Assembly (NCBI GenBank): GCA_045588345.1
Contig: JAZNDZ010000121.1
Span: 1-33,962 of the forward strand
DNA length: 33,962 nt
DNA from: HGM04593 sp045588345
GTDB taxonomy: Bacteria > Bacteroidota > Bacteroidia > Bacteroidales > Bacteroidaceae
Reading direction: 5' to 3'
The first letter of the stretch is position 1; each line of letters starts with the position of its first letter. A program made the position numbers and the translations under genes. Below, piece by piece: positions 22,111-31,400 of the stretch. Under the pieces are notes generated by a model that saw nothing but the letters and a program-made list of their open reading frames with translations, searched no databases and was not told the origin of the DNA.

Positions 22111-22151
22111 TTTACTGACGTAAATGAGAATTTTTAAGGCAAGCGTAACGC
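22109..22151 (-). repeat. Intergenic repeat family, copy C (inverted)
   Basis: On the minus strand it reads GCGTTACGCTTGCC, then AAAAATTCTCATTTACG and AGTAAACT, matching copies A and B. It lies just past the stop of the SIMPL gene. Confidence 0.65.
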
Positions 22152-22184
22152 AAAAAAACACTTTTTGGTCATCTTCAATGGTTC

Positions 22185-22922
22185 TCAGTTCTTTAGTATA
22201 TAGTCTATGGTTGTGACCACACGTATGTTCTTTATATGTGGTGTGGTCTCGTCGCTGCTTATGCTGAATTGTCCCTGGTTGGCATTTCTTATACCGCCAA
22301 GTTCACTTTCAGAATCTTCGGCAAACTTTTGTGCAACAGCCCTGGCATTGCGTGTTGCTTCTTCAATCATTTCGGGCTTTATTCTGTTGAGTTCTGTGTA
22401 TTCAAAAGAGGCCTCACTGCCATACCCGTATTCGCTGCCTATGTTGATGCCTTGTTTCATAAGCACTATCTGCTCTTTTATCAGCCCTATAACCTTCTCC
22501 ACTTGGTTCGATGATACGGTTATGACATCCCTGCCCTGGTAGCGGTATTTCAGGTTCTCAGGGGTGTAACTCTGTGCCAACCGGTCGGTCACGTTAGGGG
22601 TAGACTGGATTATTTCTTCATCGGCAATGCCGTTCTCCTTAAGGAAGGATATAATTGCAGCACTGCTTTTCTCAAGGTCTTTATAAAGCGCCTGTACGTC
22701 GTTGCTCACGCAGTAGTAGGGTATAGGCCAGATGACCTTGTTTGCCATTACTTCGCGTTCGGCAAGTCCTTTGACGGTTACGAACTGGTCTTTATAGGCA
22801 ATGGTTTTAAGTCCTTTAGAGATGAAAATACCTAAAACAATAAGGCCAATCATCACTGCAAAACCCATTCTGCCTGAATTGCTGTTTTGGCAGCAGCATG
22901 CTTTCTTCTCTTCTTGCTCCAT
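22185..22922 (-). CDS. SIMPL (DUF541) domain protein, membrane-anchored
   Basis: The N-terminus has a Cys-rich segment (KKACCCQNSNSG) and then one membrane helix at about 19-36 (MGFAVMIGLIVLGIFISKG). The SIMPL domain follows: FVTVKGLAEREVMANKVIWP near residue 48, a middle DVITVSSNQVEKVIGLI, and the C-terminal ATRNARAVAQKFAEDS with VVTTIDYIL. The bulk is predicted to face the periplasm. Family members are of unclear biochemical role and include bacterial Omp28-like proteins. It is the last gene of the glycan operon (32 bp after licD), but the family is not known to act on glycans, so co-transcription rather than shared function is the safe statement. Confidence 0.85.
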   Translation of the reverse strand: MEQEEKKACCCQNSNSGRMGFAVMIGLIVLGIFISKGLKTIAYKDQFVTVKGLAEREVMANKVIWPIPYYCVSNDVQALYKDLEKSSAAIISFLKENGIADEEIIQSTPNVTDRLAQSYTPENLKYRYQGRDVITVSSNQVEKVIGLIKEQIVLMKQGINIGSEYGYGSEASFEYTELNRIKPEMIEEATRNARAVAQKFAEDSESELGGIRNANQGQFSISSDETTPHIKNIRVVTTIDYILKN

Positions 22923-22954
22923 AGTTGTATTTTTATGTAAACGTGTTCATCTCG

Positions 22955-23746
22955 CTATTGTTCGGTCCAGTATGCCTGCGAATCGTGTGTCGATACCTGT
23001 TTTTCTACCGGCGGCAGTGTCATGTAGTCGCCGTATTTCTGTGCCAGGTATGTATCGTATCCTTCCGGTGCACGGTATTCGCGGCCCTCGAACGTGAGCA
23101 AGATGTGCTTGTTGAAGACTCCGGCGGGAAGAATCTCTCTCAAAGCGGTCCTTGACCCGAAACTGCAAACCTTGTCACACTCCCCGAACTTGTATTTGGT
23201 TGAAGTCTTTTTGATTATACTCAGTATGAAATGTTCTGTGAATGGCAACAGAATGGCTTTTGTCACTGCAATCCTCAATTTGCGGGCAAGGCTCTGCTGC
23301 TTGCAGAAAATGAATGTCTTTATGTACATGAACTTTATGCACTGACCGCACAAGAATGCCTGCCACTTGTGCTTTATGCCGTCAAGCGGGAATATGTCAA
23401 CGTACACGCCAAAGACACTCTGCTTGTAAAAGAATTCGTTTACTATGGTACCCTTGCGGTATACTTTCGCAAAAGGTACGTGGTAACTCCGCTCAATATC
23501 GTGGGTGACGGCTTGGTAGTCGCTGCTGTGTTTGTTGTAAAGTTGCAGGAACCGTTCATAATCCGGGCGAGGCATGTGTATGTCTATGTCATCGTCCCAA
23601 GGGATATACCCCTTGTGTCTTAATGCTCCCAACAGAGTTCCGTATGCCAGGAAATACCTTAGTCCGTTCTCTTCGCAGAATTGTACAATGTCGTTGAGAA
23701 TTTCAATCTGTATATGTTTGAGTTCTTGTGTAGTGATAATCTTCAT
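22955..23746 (-). CDS. LicD family phospho-substituent transferase
   Basis: Residues 35-55 carry the LicD signature: YGTLLGALRHKGYIPWDDDI followed by D and HMPRPDYERF. This is a nucleotidyltransferase-fold protein whose acidic residues (Asp51-53 and Asp55) coordinate metal. Family members attach phosphocholine or another phosphorylated alcohol to surface glycans. Length (263) is normal. It lies 11 bp after the CMP-sugar synthetase gene, which places it in a surface-glycan decoration operon. The substituent cannot be told from sequence; phosphocholine is only one possibility, as no choline uptake or kinase gene is in the window. Confidence 0.88.
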   Translation of the reverse strand: MKIITTQELKHIQIEILNDIVQFCEENGLRYFLAYGTLLGALRHKGYIPWDDDIDIHMPRPDYERFLQLYNKHSSDYQAVTHDIERSYHVPFAKVYRKGTIVNEFFYKQSVFGVYVDIFPLDGIKHKWQAFLCGQCIKFMYIKTFIFCKQQSLARKLRIAVTKAILLPFTEHFILSIIKKTSTKYKFGECDKVCSFGSRTALREILPAGVFNKHILLTFEGREYRAPEGYDTYLAQKYGDYMTLPPVEKQVSTHDSQAYWTEQ

Positions 23747-23757
23747 GGATGTTCCAT

Positions 23758-24396
23758 TTACAGGTTTATCACCTTTTCGGCAAATTCAAAATCCTCGGGG
23801 TAGTCTATGTCAATGCCTTCGATGGGGTCAATGATTGCCATGTAGGGGTTGAAGCCTACGCGCTGGTGTTCTACGGTCCATAACTCCTTGCGGAAAATGT
23901 AGAATGCGCTTGTCTCGACAAATACAGGTTCAATCTTCTGTGTTTGGGGAATCTTTTTCAGGTCGTAGTTTAGCGGTTGCCCTTTGTACCATGTGAAGGT
24001 CTGTATCTTCTGTGCGCTGAAAGCCGAATCGTGCTGCCCTGATATGACCTTTTCCATTGCGGTGCAAATGGTCTCTGCCTTTATGAATGGCGAGGTGGTG
24101 TGCGCAAGCATGTAGATGTCGGCATCCACCTCTTTTGTGAATGCATCGTAAATATCCTCGCCAAGCGTTTCGTCGCGGTCGAGCCATTCGCTGCGTTTCA
24201 GGAACTTTACTCCCTGCGGCAGGTGGGGAATAATCTCTTCGCTGCTGCAATATACATATACCTCGTCAATGTTCTCTACCTTGACAAGGGTCTCAAGGAT
24301 ATACCACATCAGGGGCTTGCCTCCAAGAGGCTTAAGGTTTTTGCCCACAACACGTTTGCTGTTGAGCCTTATCGGTACAAATGCTACAGTCCTCAT
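23758..24396 (-). CDS. Acylneuraminate/CMP-sugar cytidylyltransferase family protein
   Basis: The opening VAFVPIRLNSKRVVGKNLKP followed by LGGKPLMWYILETL is the P-x-R-x-x-S-K...K-N-L...GKPL nucleotide-binding signature of the CMP-sialate and CMP-Kdo synthetase group. DEVYVYCSS, LAHTTSPF and the closing GIDIDYPEDFEFAE support it. The 212 residues are somewhat short for NeuA but acceptable. The reaction would be CTP plus a 2-keto acid sugar to CMP-sugar plus pyrophosphate. The arabinose-5-phosphate isomerase gene upstream points towards Kdo or a related keto-sugar; the sialate lyase at the end of the window makes sialate-like substrates a further option. The exact substrate is undecided. Confidence 0.85.
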   Translation of the reverse strand: MRTVAFVPIRLNSKRVVGKNLKPLGGKPLMWYILETLVKVENIDEVYVYCSSEEIIPHLPQGVKFLKRSEWLDRDETLGEDIYDAFTKEVDADIYMLAHTTSPFIKAETICTAMEKVISGQHDSAFSAQKIQTFTWYKGQPLNYDLKKIPQTQKIEPVFVETSAFYIFRKELWTVEHQRVGFNPYMAIIDPIEGIDIDYPEDFEFAEKVINL

Positions 24397-24452
24397 TCAT
24401 TATAAATTCAAACAGTTTCTTAAAGGTGAAATTGAAAATGCACGTTGCAGTA

Positions 24453-25400
24453 TCAAAAACAACTGAATGCATCTATTACACCAACAAGGTTGCCCTCATC
24501 ATCCACAACAATCAGTGAATTGATGTTGTATTGGCGCATCAGTTTCTCGGCCTGCGATAGTTTCGCATCCTCTTTAATTGTTTTGGGGTTGCTGTTCATG
24601 AGGTCCTTTACTGTCAGTTCAAAGAAGCGGTCCTGGTCACGTTGCATGGTGCGGCGTATATCACCGTCGGTAACAGCTCCAAGAATCTTTCCCTCTTCAA
24701 GAACAACAGCAATACCCATCTTTGTTCTGCTTATCTGCAACAGTGTGTCGCTGATTTTTGACTCACGTGTTACAATGGGCAGGTTCTCGCTTATCATGTA
24801 ATCTTTGACCTTTGCAAGCAGACGGCGTCCGAGCGAACCGCCCGGGTGGAACTTGGCAAAGTCCTTAGCCTTGAAGTTGCGTACAGTCATCAGAGCGCAT
24901 GCAACAGCGTCGCCCATAGCCAGTGTGGCTGTTGTCGATGATGTGGGGGCAAGGTTCAGCGGGCATGCCTCCTTCTCCACCGATATGTCAAGGTGACAGT
25001 CGGAATATTTTGCCAACAGTGACTGCGGGTTGCCCGACATTGATATGATAGGAATCTTTCTGTCGGCAAGCATAGGTATGAAACGCAACAGTTCATCGGT
25101 TTGCCCGGAGTTTGAAATCGCCATCACCACGTCACCCTCGCAAATCATGCCAAGGTCCCCATGGAACGCATCAAGCGGGTTCACGAAGAATGCGGGTGTT
25201 CCTGTACTTGCCATTGTAGAGGCAATCTTGGCCCCTATGTGCCCCGATTTTCCTACACCTGTAACAATGAGTCTTCCTTTGCTCTCTATTATAAGTTCTA
25301 CAGCCTTTGTGAAGTTATCGTCGAGTTTCGGGATAAGATTCAGTATTGCCTCAGCCTCGTCCTGAAAGCATTTTTTCGCTACACTTATTACGTCTGTCAT
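24453..25400 (-). CDS. kdsD: Arabinose-5-phosphate isomerase, KpsF/GutQ family
   Basis: A SIS domain occupies about residues 30-175, with GVGKSGHIGAK at 48-58, SNSGQTDEL at 96-104 and the HPGGSLGRRLL segment near 185-195. Two CBS motifs follow (SKISDTLLQISRTKMGIAV and KLSQAEKLMRQYNINSLIVV). The enzyme interconverts ribulose-5-phosphate and arabinose-5-phosphate, the first step of Kdo synthesis. The 315 residues are slightly short at the C-terminus (ends VGVIDAFSCF) compared with about 328 in E. coli KdsD, but both CBS units are present. It is the first gene of the glycan operon, with a -7 box about 60 bp upstream. Gene symbol given by family and context. Confidence 0.9.
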   Translation of the reverse strand: MTDVISVAKKCFQDEAEAILNLIPKLDDNFTKAVELIIESKGRLIVTGVGKSGHIGAKIASTMASTGTPAFFVNPLDAFHGDLGMICEGDVVMAISNSGQTDELLRFIPMLADRKIPIISMSGNPQSLLAKYSDCHLDISVEKEACPLNLAPTSSTTATLAMGDAVACALMTVRNFKAKDFAKFHPGGSLGRRLLAKVKDYMISENLPIVTRESKISDTLLQISRTKMGIAVVLEEGKILGAVTDGDIRRTMQRDQDRFFELTVKDLMNSNPKTIKEDAKLSQAEKLMRQYNINSLIVVDDEGNLVGVIDAFSCF

Positions 25401-25457
25401 ATCGTAGTTCTATTCAGTATCAGTATTTGGTATTGCACACTCGTGCATTTTACTGTG

Positions 25458-25465
25458 CGAAGATA
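25458..25465 (-). promoter_or_regulatory. Predicted -7 box for the kdsD operon
   Basis: Minus strand TATCTTCG resembles TAnnTTTG, with a T-rich TTTTTA about 19 nt upstream. The same TTGTATCTTCGC string precedes susC. Confidence 0.45.
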
Positions 25466-25595
25466 CAAAGAACTTGCGTAAAAATGGCAGAATTATTGGA
25501 AATATTGTTCTTGCGGTTCGTAGAAGTTGCAGAAGTCGCTCTAATGTTTGTTTTTCTGTATAAAAAATGAGGCTGACTAAAAAGGCTCTTTTGTT

Positions 25596-25637
25596 GTTAC
25601 GCTTGCCCGAAAAATACTCATTTACGCTTAGTTAACT
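25596..25637 (+). repeat. Intergenic repeat family, copy B
   Basis: Reads GTTACGCTTGCC, then AAAAATACTCATTTACGC and TTAGTTAACT. It is related to copies at 21749-21792 and 22109-22151. It lies between the third sus lipoprotein gene and kdsD. Confidence 0.65.
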
Positions 25638-25700
25638 GCGTTTTTTCGGGCTTCGCAAGCCTAAAAATAGCTCTTTTTATCCAACCTCCCAACAAACGTC

Positions 25701-25727
25701 GGTGACCCATTTCACTTTTGGGTCACC
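25701..25727 (-). terminator. Hairpin after the third lipoprotein gene of the sus operon
   Basis: GGTGACCCA (25701-25709) pairs with TGGGTCACC (25719-25727) around a 9-nt loop. It lies about 30 bp past the stop of the lipoprotein gene on the minus strand. There is no strong T-tract, so the call is moderate. Confidence 0.45.
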
Positions 25728-25756
25728 CACATTAATGCAATTATTGCTTTTCCTTA

Positions 25757-26752
25757 TTATTCAAGGAGCTCGGCTGTGCTGAGGTCAACAGCAAACTCAC
25801 CGGTCTTATTAGACTGGTACCATGCACCGCCATTGTAGTTGGCCTCGCTAATCAGCATTGTGCCAGCAGGGAATGTGATTACAAGGTCCTCGCTGAGTGT
25901 ACCGCAGTAACCAGCAGCCTTTACCTCCTCATATGACTTACCGTTCTGCATGTAGTAGTATGCCATAGACATGAATCTCAACTCACCATCACTCATTTCT
26001 ATACCGCTGTAGTGGATGCCGTCCATATAAACACCATCCGCCGCGCAGTTGAATGTCATATAGTGTTTCTGGTTGTCAACAGCACTGAAGTTTGGATTAT
26101 ATGGCCATGCCTTTCCGTATGGGTCAATCAAACGGATATATTGAGGGTTCTCTTTTGCCTGTTCTGCAGGAACTGAATATGTCAAGTTCTGAACACCGTA
26201 GAATGCGCTTACCAAGGCTTCAGTATATTTGACATTTCCTACGGGAATCCAAGTATAATTCTGTACAAATGTCAAGGTAAAACTATTATTTCCACTGATA
26301 GAGTAGTTGTGCTCAAAGAAGTTCAAAGAGTCTACAAGGAATGAAACTTTTGCCTCGTAGTTGAAACCCTTCTGAATTCTGGCTTCATCAACATTTATAA
26401 TGAGGTCTGCAGTGTATTCTCCCTCATTAAATATAACAACGACATTATCTTGAGATGTGATGTCTGCTGTATCTTTAGGCATGATGTTGGTAGAATCTAC
26501 AGACATGATGTTGCTGTTGAACTTTACATTCAAGGGAAGTGTTACGTTGCCTCTGTTTGTATTTCGGTTAACGGTAACCTTGATGTCGGGCAGTGTGTCT
26601 GTTGCACCCAAGTTGAAGTTGTTGCTCTTCTGCATGAAAGAGTATGTAGTTGTACTCTTGGTGTTGTATGCATCCCAATAGCCCTCATCGCTACATGAAG
26701 TGAAGAGGCCTGCTATTGCAGCGACCAATAATAATGATTTAAATAATTTCAT
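25757..26752 (-). CDS. SusE-position surface lipoprotein
   Basis: The signal MKLFKSLLLVAAIAGLFTSC ends in a lipobox (FTSC). The residues after the cysteine (SDEGYWD) are acidic, as in Bacteroidetes lipoprotein surface-export signals. The rest is beta-rich (DIKVTVNRNTNRGNVTLPL, FTLTFVQNYTWIP) and 331 residues long. It lies third in the operon after susC and susD, with a strong hairpin in the 74-bp gap before it. It probably binds the substrate at the cell surface, like SusE/SusF, though I cannot name a Pfam family with confidence. No catalytic motif is visible. Confidence 0.75.
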   Translation of the reverse strand: MKLFKSLLLVAAIAGLFTSCSDEGYWDAYNTKSTTTYSFMQKSNNFNLGATDTLPDIKVTVNRNTNRGNVTLPLNVKFNSNIMSVDSTNIMPKDTADITSQDNVVVIFNEGEYTADLIINVDEARIQKGFNYEAKVSFLVDSLNFFEHNYSISGNNSFTLTFVQNYTWIPVGNVKYTEALVSAFYGVQNLTYSVPAEQAKENPQYIRLIDPYGKAWPYNPNFSAVDNQKHYMTFNCAADGVYMDGIHYSGIEMSDGELRFMSMAYYYMQNGKSYEEVKAAGYCGTLSEDLVITFPAGTMLISEANYNGGAWYQSNKTGEFAVDLSTAELLE

Positions 26753-26782
26753 AATTCTTTCTTTTTATTTTATTAAAAAGTT

Positions 26783-26818
26783 CCGGTATCTTTCCTGCCT
26801 CGGCAGGAAAGATACTGG
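26783..26818 (-). terminator. Strong intercistronic hairpin between susD and the third gene
   Basis: GTATCTTTCCTGCC (26786-26799) pairs perfectly with GGCAGGAAAGATAC (26802-26815), extended by CCG/TGG including one G-U pair. On the minus strand it is followed by AACTTTTTAAT. It may act as a partial terminator or RNA-processing site lowering expression of the lipoprotein gene. Confidence 0.65.
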
Positions 26819-26826
26819 TTTGATTA

Positions 26827-28431
26827 TTACTCTGCAATATCCTCTACCGGCATTACCTGTTCAGATATCGGATTGTTCTCTGTAATCAACAGGTTTGCTT
26901 CAATCTCGCTTTGAGGGATAGGGAAGATACGTGCATCGTAACCGGCTTCGCCTTCAATTGCAGAAAGATTGAATACAACATTCTCTTCATAACCGGCACC
27001 ACGACGGTCGATGTTCTTTTTCAAACGCATGAGGTCGGTGTAAGAGAAGCCCTCACCCCAAAGCTCAATACGACGCTGTTGCCATGCTGCATTCTGAACA
27101 CCGCGTGCTTCAGACGCAGTACATGTGTATGCAGGGTCGCGATAGGTCTTTACAAAGTTCTCAAGTGTTGCAGCACCGGCTGCAGGGTCACCTGCCATGG
27201 CCTGTGCTTCGGCAAGGATAAGGTACATCTCCTCAACACGCATGAGCGGAATGTCATTTGCATTGGTAGATGTGTACACCTCATCATTGTAGCAACCGAA
27301 CTTCATCTGTGTGTAAGGAGGGCAACCAGCCTCAGCTGCATAGGCAGCCTGTTCTGCATTGAGGTGTGGAGACTTTGCATTTGCATCAAGCCACCAGCCC
27401 TTGCGTACGTCTGTATCAGCGATTGAGTTGTAAAGTGCTTTGTTGATGTAGCGCCATGCACCTACTGATGCATAACCGTAGTTGAGTGAACCCATGTGTG
27501 AAGGGAAATTACAGATACCTGATGTTACGGTTCTGTCTGTCTCGGCAACAAGGCAACCCCACATCCATGAAGCATCCTCAATTTCGCTGAAACCAGGCTT
27601 GCTTACCTCATCGATAGAGTAGGGAACTGCATCGCCCTTCAATGCATTCTCTGCATCGCTGGCTGCTTCTGCCCACTTGTTCATTACAAGGTTGACGCGT
27701 GCGCGGATACCGTATGCAACTTCAAGGCTTACATAACGCTTGTCCTCACGTGTTGTTTCTGTGTTTGAGAGCAACTCAATGGCTGCGTCAAGGTCTTCCA
27801 TAATCTGTGCATAAACCTCGGCAACAGTTGAGCGTGCGCAACCGTTAGCACCGGCCTCGTCCTGGTTATTCTCTGTGATAATAGGAACGCAAGGCTTGTC
27901 CTCATTGCCAACATATGTGTGCTGGTAGAACTGTGCAAGTGTAAAGTAATCAAATGCACGGATTGCATACGCCTGTGCAAGATAGAACTTCAGGTTATCA
28001 TCCTCTGTGTCGGGAGAAATCATCTTAGTTACAGCATTGACTGCATAAAGCTGCTTGTACATAGTTCTCCAGAAGAGGTTTGTACCAACGCCTGTAGGTT
28101 GAATGTCGGTGTACTCTACCGCACTGCTGAACCAGTTGTAACCAGTTACGGGTGAAACCATGTCAGTACCGCGTGAGTCGCTCCACATCATGATTGCCGG
28201 GTAAGCAAAGTCGCTGTGGTAACTTTCGCCCAAGACTTTACCGAAGTCGTAGAACAACGAAGGCATAGCGGCAACACTCGCTTTGATTCTCTCGGGGTTT
28301 GCCTTAACCGTAGCCTCCTTCTGGTCGGCAGTGATAGTAGAACCAAGGGGCTCTGTATCAAGGTCGTTACAGCCAACAAGTGCGAGGGCTGCAAATGCCG
28401 ATGCGATTAATTTGAATTTATAATTTTTCAT
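26827..28431 (-). CDS. susD: SusD/RagB family outer-membrane lipoprotein
   Basis: The signal MKNYKFKLIASAFAALALVG ends at Cys21 (lipobox LVGC), followed by NDLDTEP typical of SusD proteins. The 534 residues carry SusD-type TPR segments: AQAYAIRAFDYFTLAQFYQH, EVYAQIMEDLDAAIELL, VAYGIRARVNLVMNKWAEAA, and a late LMRVEEMYLILAEAQAM. The final third has the RRIELWGEGFSYTDLMRLKK pattern. It caps the SusC channel and binds the ligand at the surface. It lies 20 bp after susC. The ligand cannot be told from sequence. The gene symbol is by family. Confidence 0.95.
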   Translation of the reverse strand: MKNYKFKLIASAFAALALVGCNDLDTEPLGSTITADQKEATVKANPERIKASVAAMPSLFYDFGKVLGESYHSDFAYPAIMMWSDSRGTDMVSPVTGYNWFSSAVEYTDIQPTGVGTNLFWRTMYKQLYAVNAVTKMISPDTEDDNLKFYLAQAYAIRAFDYFTLAQFYQHTYVGNEDKPCVPIITENNQDEAGANGCARSTVAEVYAQIMEDLDAAIELLSNTETTREDKRYVSLEVAYGIRARVNLVMNKWAEAASDAENALKGDAVPYSIDEVSKPGFSEIEDASWMWGCLVAETDRTVTSGICNFPSHMGSLNYGYASVGAWRYINKALYNSIADTDVRKGWWLDANAKSPHLNAEQAAYAAEAGCPPYTQMKFGCYNDEVYTSTNANDIPLMRVEEMYLILAEAQAMAGDPAAGAATLENFVKTYRDPAYTCTASEARGVQNAAWQQRRIELWGEGFSYTDLMRLKKNIDRRGAGYEENVVFNLSAIEGEAGYDARIFPIPQSEIEANLLITENNPISEQVMPVEDIAE

Positions 28432-28451
28432 TTTGGTCTCAATTTAAATTA

Positions 28452-31400
28452 TTAGAATGTTACCTTGATACCACCTGAGATTGTGCGCAATGCACCATAG
28501 GTCGCTGTGGTACTCATTGTATAGCTCTGGCGTGGGTCCATACCCTTGCGTGCGCAGAAGAGTGCAACATTGTCGGCAGCACCGTAAATGCGTACAGAGT
28601 TCAGGCCGAGTGAGCGTGTCAATCTCTTGGGAAGTGTGTAACCAAGTGTAATATTGTTTATTGAAAGGTAGTTTGAAGAAATCAACCAACGGTCAGAGCT
28701 TGAGTTAGCGAACTTGTCCTGTGTGTTCAAACGTGGAACATCGGTGTTCGGGTTCTCTGGAGTCCATGCCTTGGCGATATCCTTGTGCCAGTTGCTACCA
28801 ACATCAGCAATCGTACCACTGTGCATCAAATCCTGGTATGTGTAGTCCCAGATTTTACCGCCAAGCTGGTAAGAGAACTGAATGCCGAAATCAAAGCCGT
28901 AGAATTCAATAGATGTACCGAAACCACCATATACATCGGGCATAAGGTCACCTGTAGCCTCACGACCGGTATCGTATGCAATGTTCCAGTCGCTTGTTAC
29001 GTAAGACTCTGGGTTCTTGTCATATTTTGCAACAGCTGCGTCGTAAGCCTCTTTGTTCTCTTCTGCTGTAAAAGCTTTGTAATCCTCGGCAGACATTGTC
29101 TTCTTGAACCACTCGTCAGCAGTATATTTAGCTTCGTAGAGTGCAAGACCTGTGTTGGGGTCAACGCCCTTGTAATTGACAAGGTAGAGCTGGTACATTG
29201 AATCGCCCTCGCGGAGGATAGATGAACCGCTGATGTACTTGCCTTTAAGTTCGGGGTGGAGTTCGTTGATTTCGTTCTTAACGAATGTTGCGTTTGCGAA
29301 TACGCTCCACTTGAAGTTCCTGCGCTCGATAATGTTTGCGTTAAGTTCGATTTCAAGACCGGTGTTGCTCATAGAACCGATGTTCATTGGGATGCTACCG
29401 TAACCGTTTGAGTTTGCTACAGGTTTGTTGTAAAGCATGTCGCTTGTCTTACGGCTGAAGTATTCAACTGTACCTTCAAGTTTACCCTTGAAGATTGAGA
29501 AGTCGGCACCAATGTTGAATGAGTTGCTCTTTTCCCAGGTTATCTCCTTGTTACCCTTGTAAGCGAGAAGACCGTCAGAGAATGAACCGTCGGCACCTGT
29601 TACTGTGTACTGGTCAAGGTAAGCATAGTAGTTACCGATGTTGTCGTTACCTTGCTGACCGAATGAAGCCTTGAGCTTGAGGATATCAATCCAATTGGCT
29701 TCTTTCATGAAATCCTCCTTGCTGATAACCCAAGCTGCTGATGCTGAGAAGAAGTCACCCCAACGGTTGTCCGGGTGGAAACGTGAAGATGCATCGCGAC
29801 GGTAAGAACCGCTTACGTAGTACTTCTCGTCCCAGTTCCAGTTGATACGGCCAAAGATACCGCGTGTAGAGTATTCGTATGCAGAACCGCCACCACGTTT
29901 CTGGTCAATGGTATTGTTTACTGTCCAGTCGCCGTCCTTGTAGTAGTTCTGACCTGTTGCCCAAGAGTTCTCACCGCGGAGGTCGTATGCCTCGTAACCT
30001 GCCAAAAGTTCAAAATTGTTCTTGCCAAGGCTGAACTCATAGTTGGCGAGGTACTGCTGGTTGATGGCCTGTGTACGTGTGTAATCCTGTGTTACTGTAC
30101 CGCCATAACTTGCGCTCTGGCCATATTTGTTGTTACCAATGCTATGGTAGCGTGTGTTGTCGATGTATGTACCCAAAGATGCTGTGAGCTTGAAACCTTT
30201 AAATGGAGTGAGTTCGGCATACCATTTGCCGTTGAAGATGTCCATAAGGTACTCTTCTGTGTTGTAGAGAAGGTCGCTCATCGGGTTTGACATTGACATC
30301 CAGTTACGTGTGTTGCCGGTCTGTCCGTTACCGTAGTCATAGATGTTGCGGCCGGTTTGTGCATCCACCATTATTGTGCCGTTTGCATCGCGGACGTACA
30401 TGGGATATACAGGAGCAATCATGTTTGCAAGCAAGAATGCGTTACCTGAACTGTTTGTTGTTGTCTGCTCACCCGGGTAGCGGCTCTCGCTGTTTGTGTA
30501 TGAAACGTTTGCACCGACTTTCAACCATTTCTTTGCCTGATAGTCAACGCTCAAACGTGTAGTAAGACGGTCGAAACCAGAGTTCTCGATAACACCGCCA
30601 TCCTCAAGATAACCAGCGGAGAAGAAGTAGTTGATTTTGTCTGTTCCACCTGAAACAGAAAGGTTGTACTCCTGACGCATCTGGTTGTCGATTGTACCAT
30701 CGGTCCAGTTGTCAGGTGTAAAGAAATATGTGCCGTCGCTATAACCGAGTGTGGCACGTGGGTCAACCAAACCGTTGGGGGCGATGAGGCCCTCTGCACC
30801 ATTGAGGGTGTAAATCTGGTAACCTAAAGCAGGGAACAGGTTGTTGTTTGCGTATGCGTGTGCTCTTGCAGCATCGTGATTGAGGTTGTAAAGAGCTGCG
30901 TTGCGGTAAGCCTGATAAAGGGTCTCCATGTACTTGTTTGTAGAACCCAATACATCGTACTTGCCAATCTGACGCTCATTGATACCCCAACGTGCATCAA
31001 GTGAAACATTTGCTGCACCATTCTTTCCTTTTTTTGTTGTAACCATGATGACACCGTTTGCACCACGCGCACCGTAAAGTGCTGCAGCTGCAGCATCTTT
31101 AAGTACTGACATGTTCTCGATGTCTGCAGTGTTGATAGATGAGATGTCGCCGTCAAAAGGAATTCCGTCAACAACGTAAAGAGGTGTGTTGCTTGCGTAG
31201 AGTGAACCGATACCACGGATGCGTACAGAAGAACTTTCACCCGGCTGGCCGTTAGAACTTTGGGTCTGAACACCGGCGATGGTACCTGAAAGCGCGTTTG
31301 TCACGTTAGAAACCTGGCGCTTCTCAATAGTCTCTGACTTTACAACAGAAGCAGAACCTGTAAAGGCCGATTTTTTTGCTGTACCGTAAGCCACGACCAT

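Noticed and set aside
21841..22118. Plus-strand frame of 88 codons in the 21331-22184 gap
   Set aside because: It runs through two palindromes and an inverted repeat and has no recognisable protein pattern.
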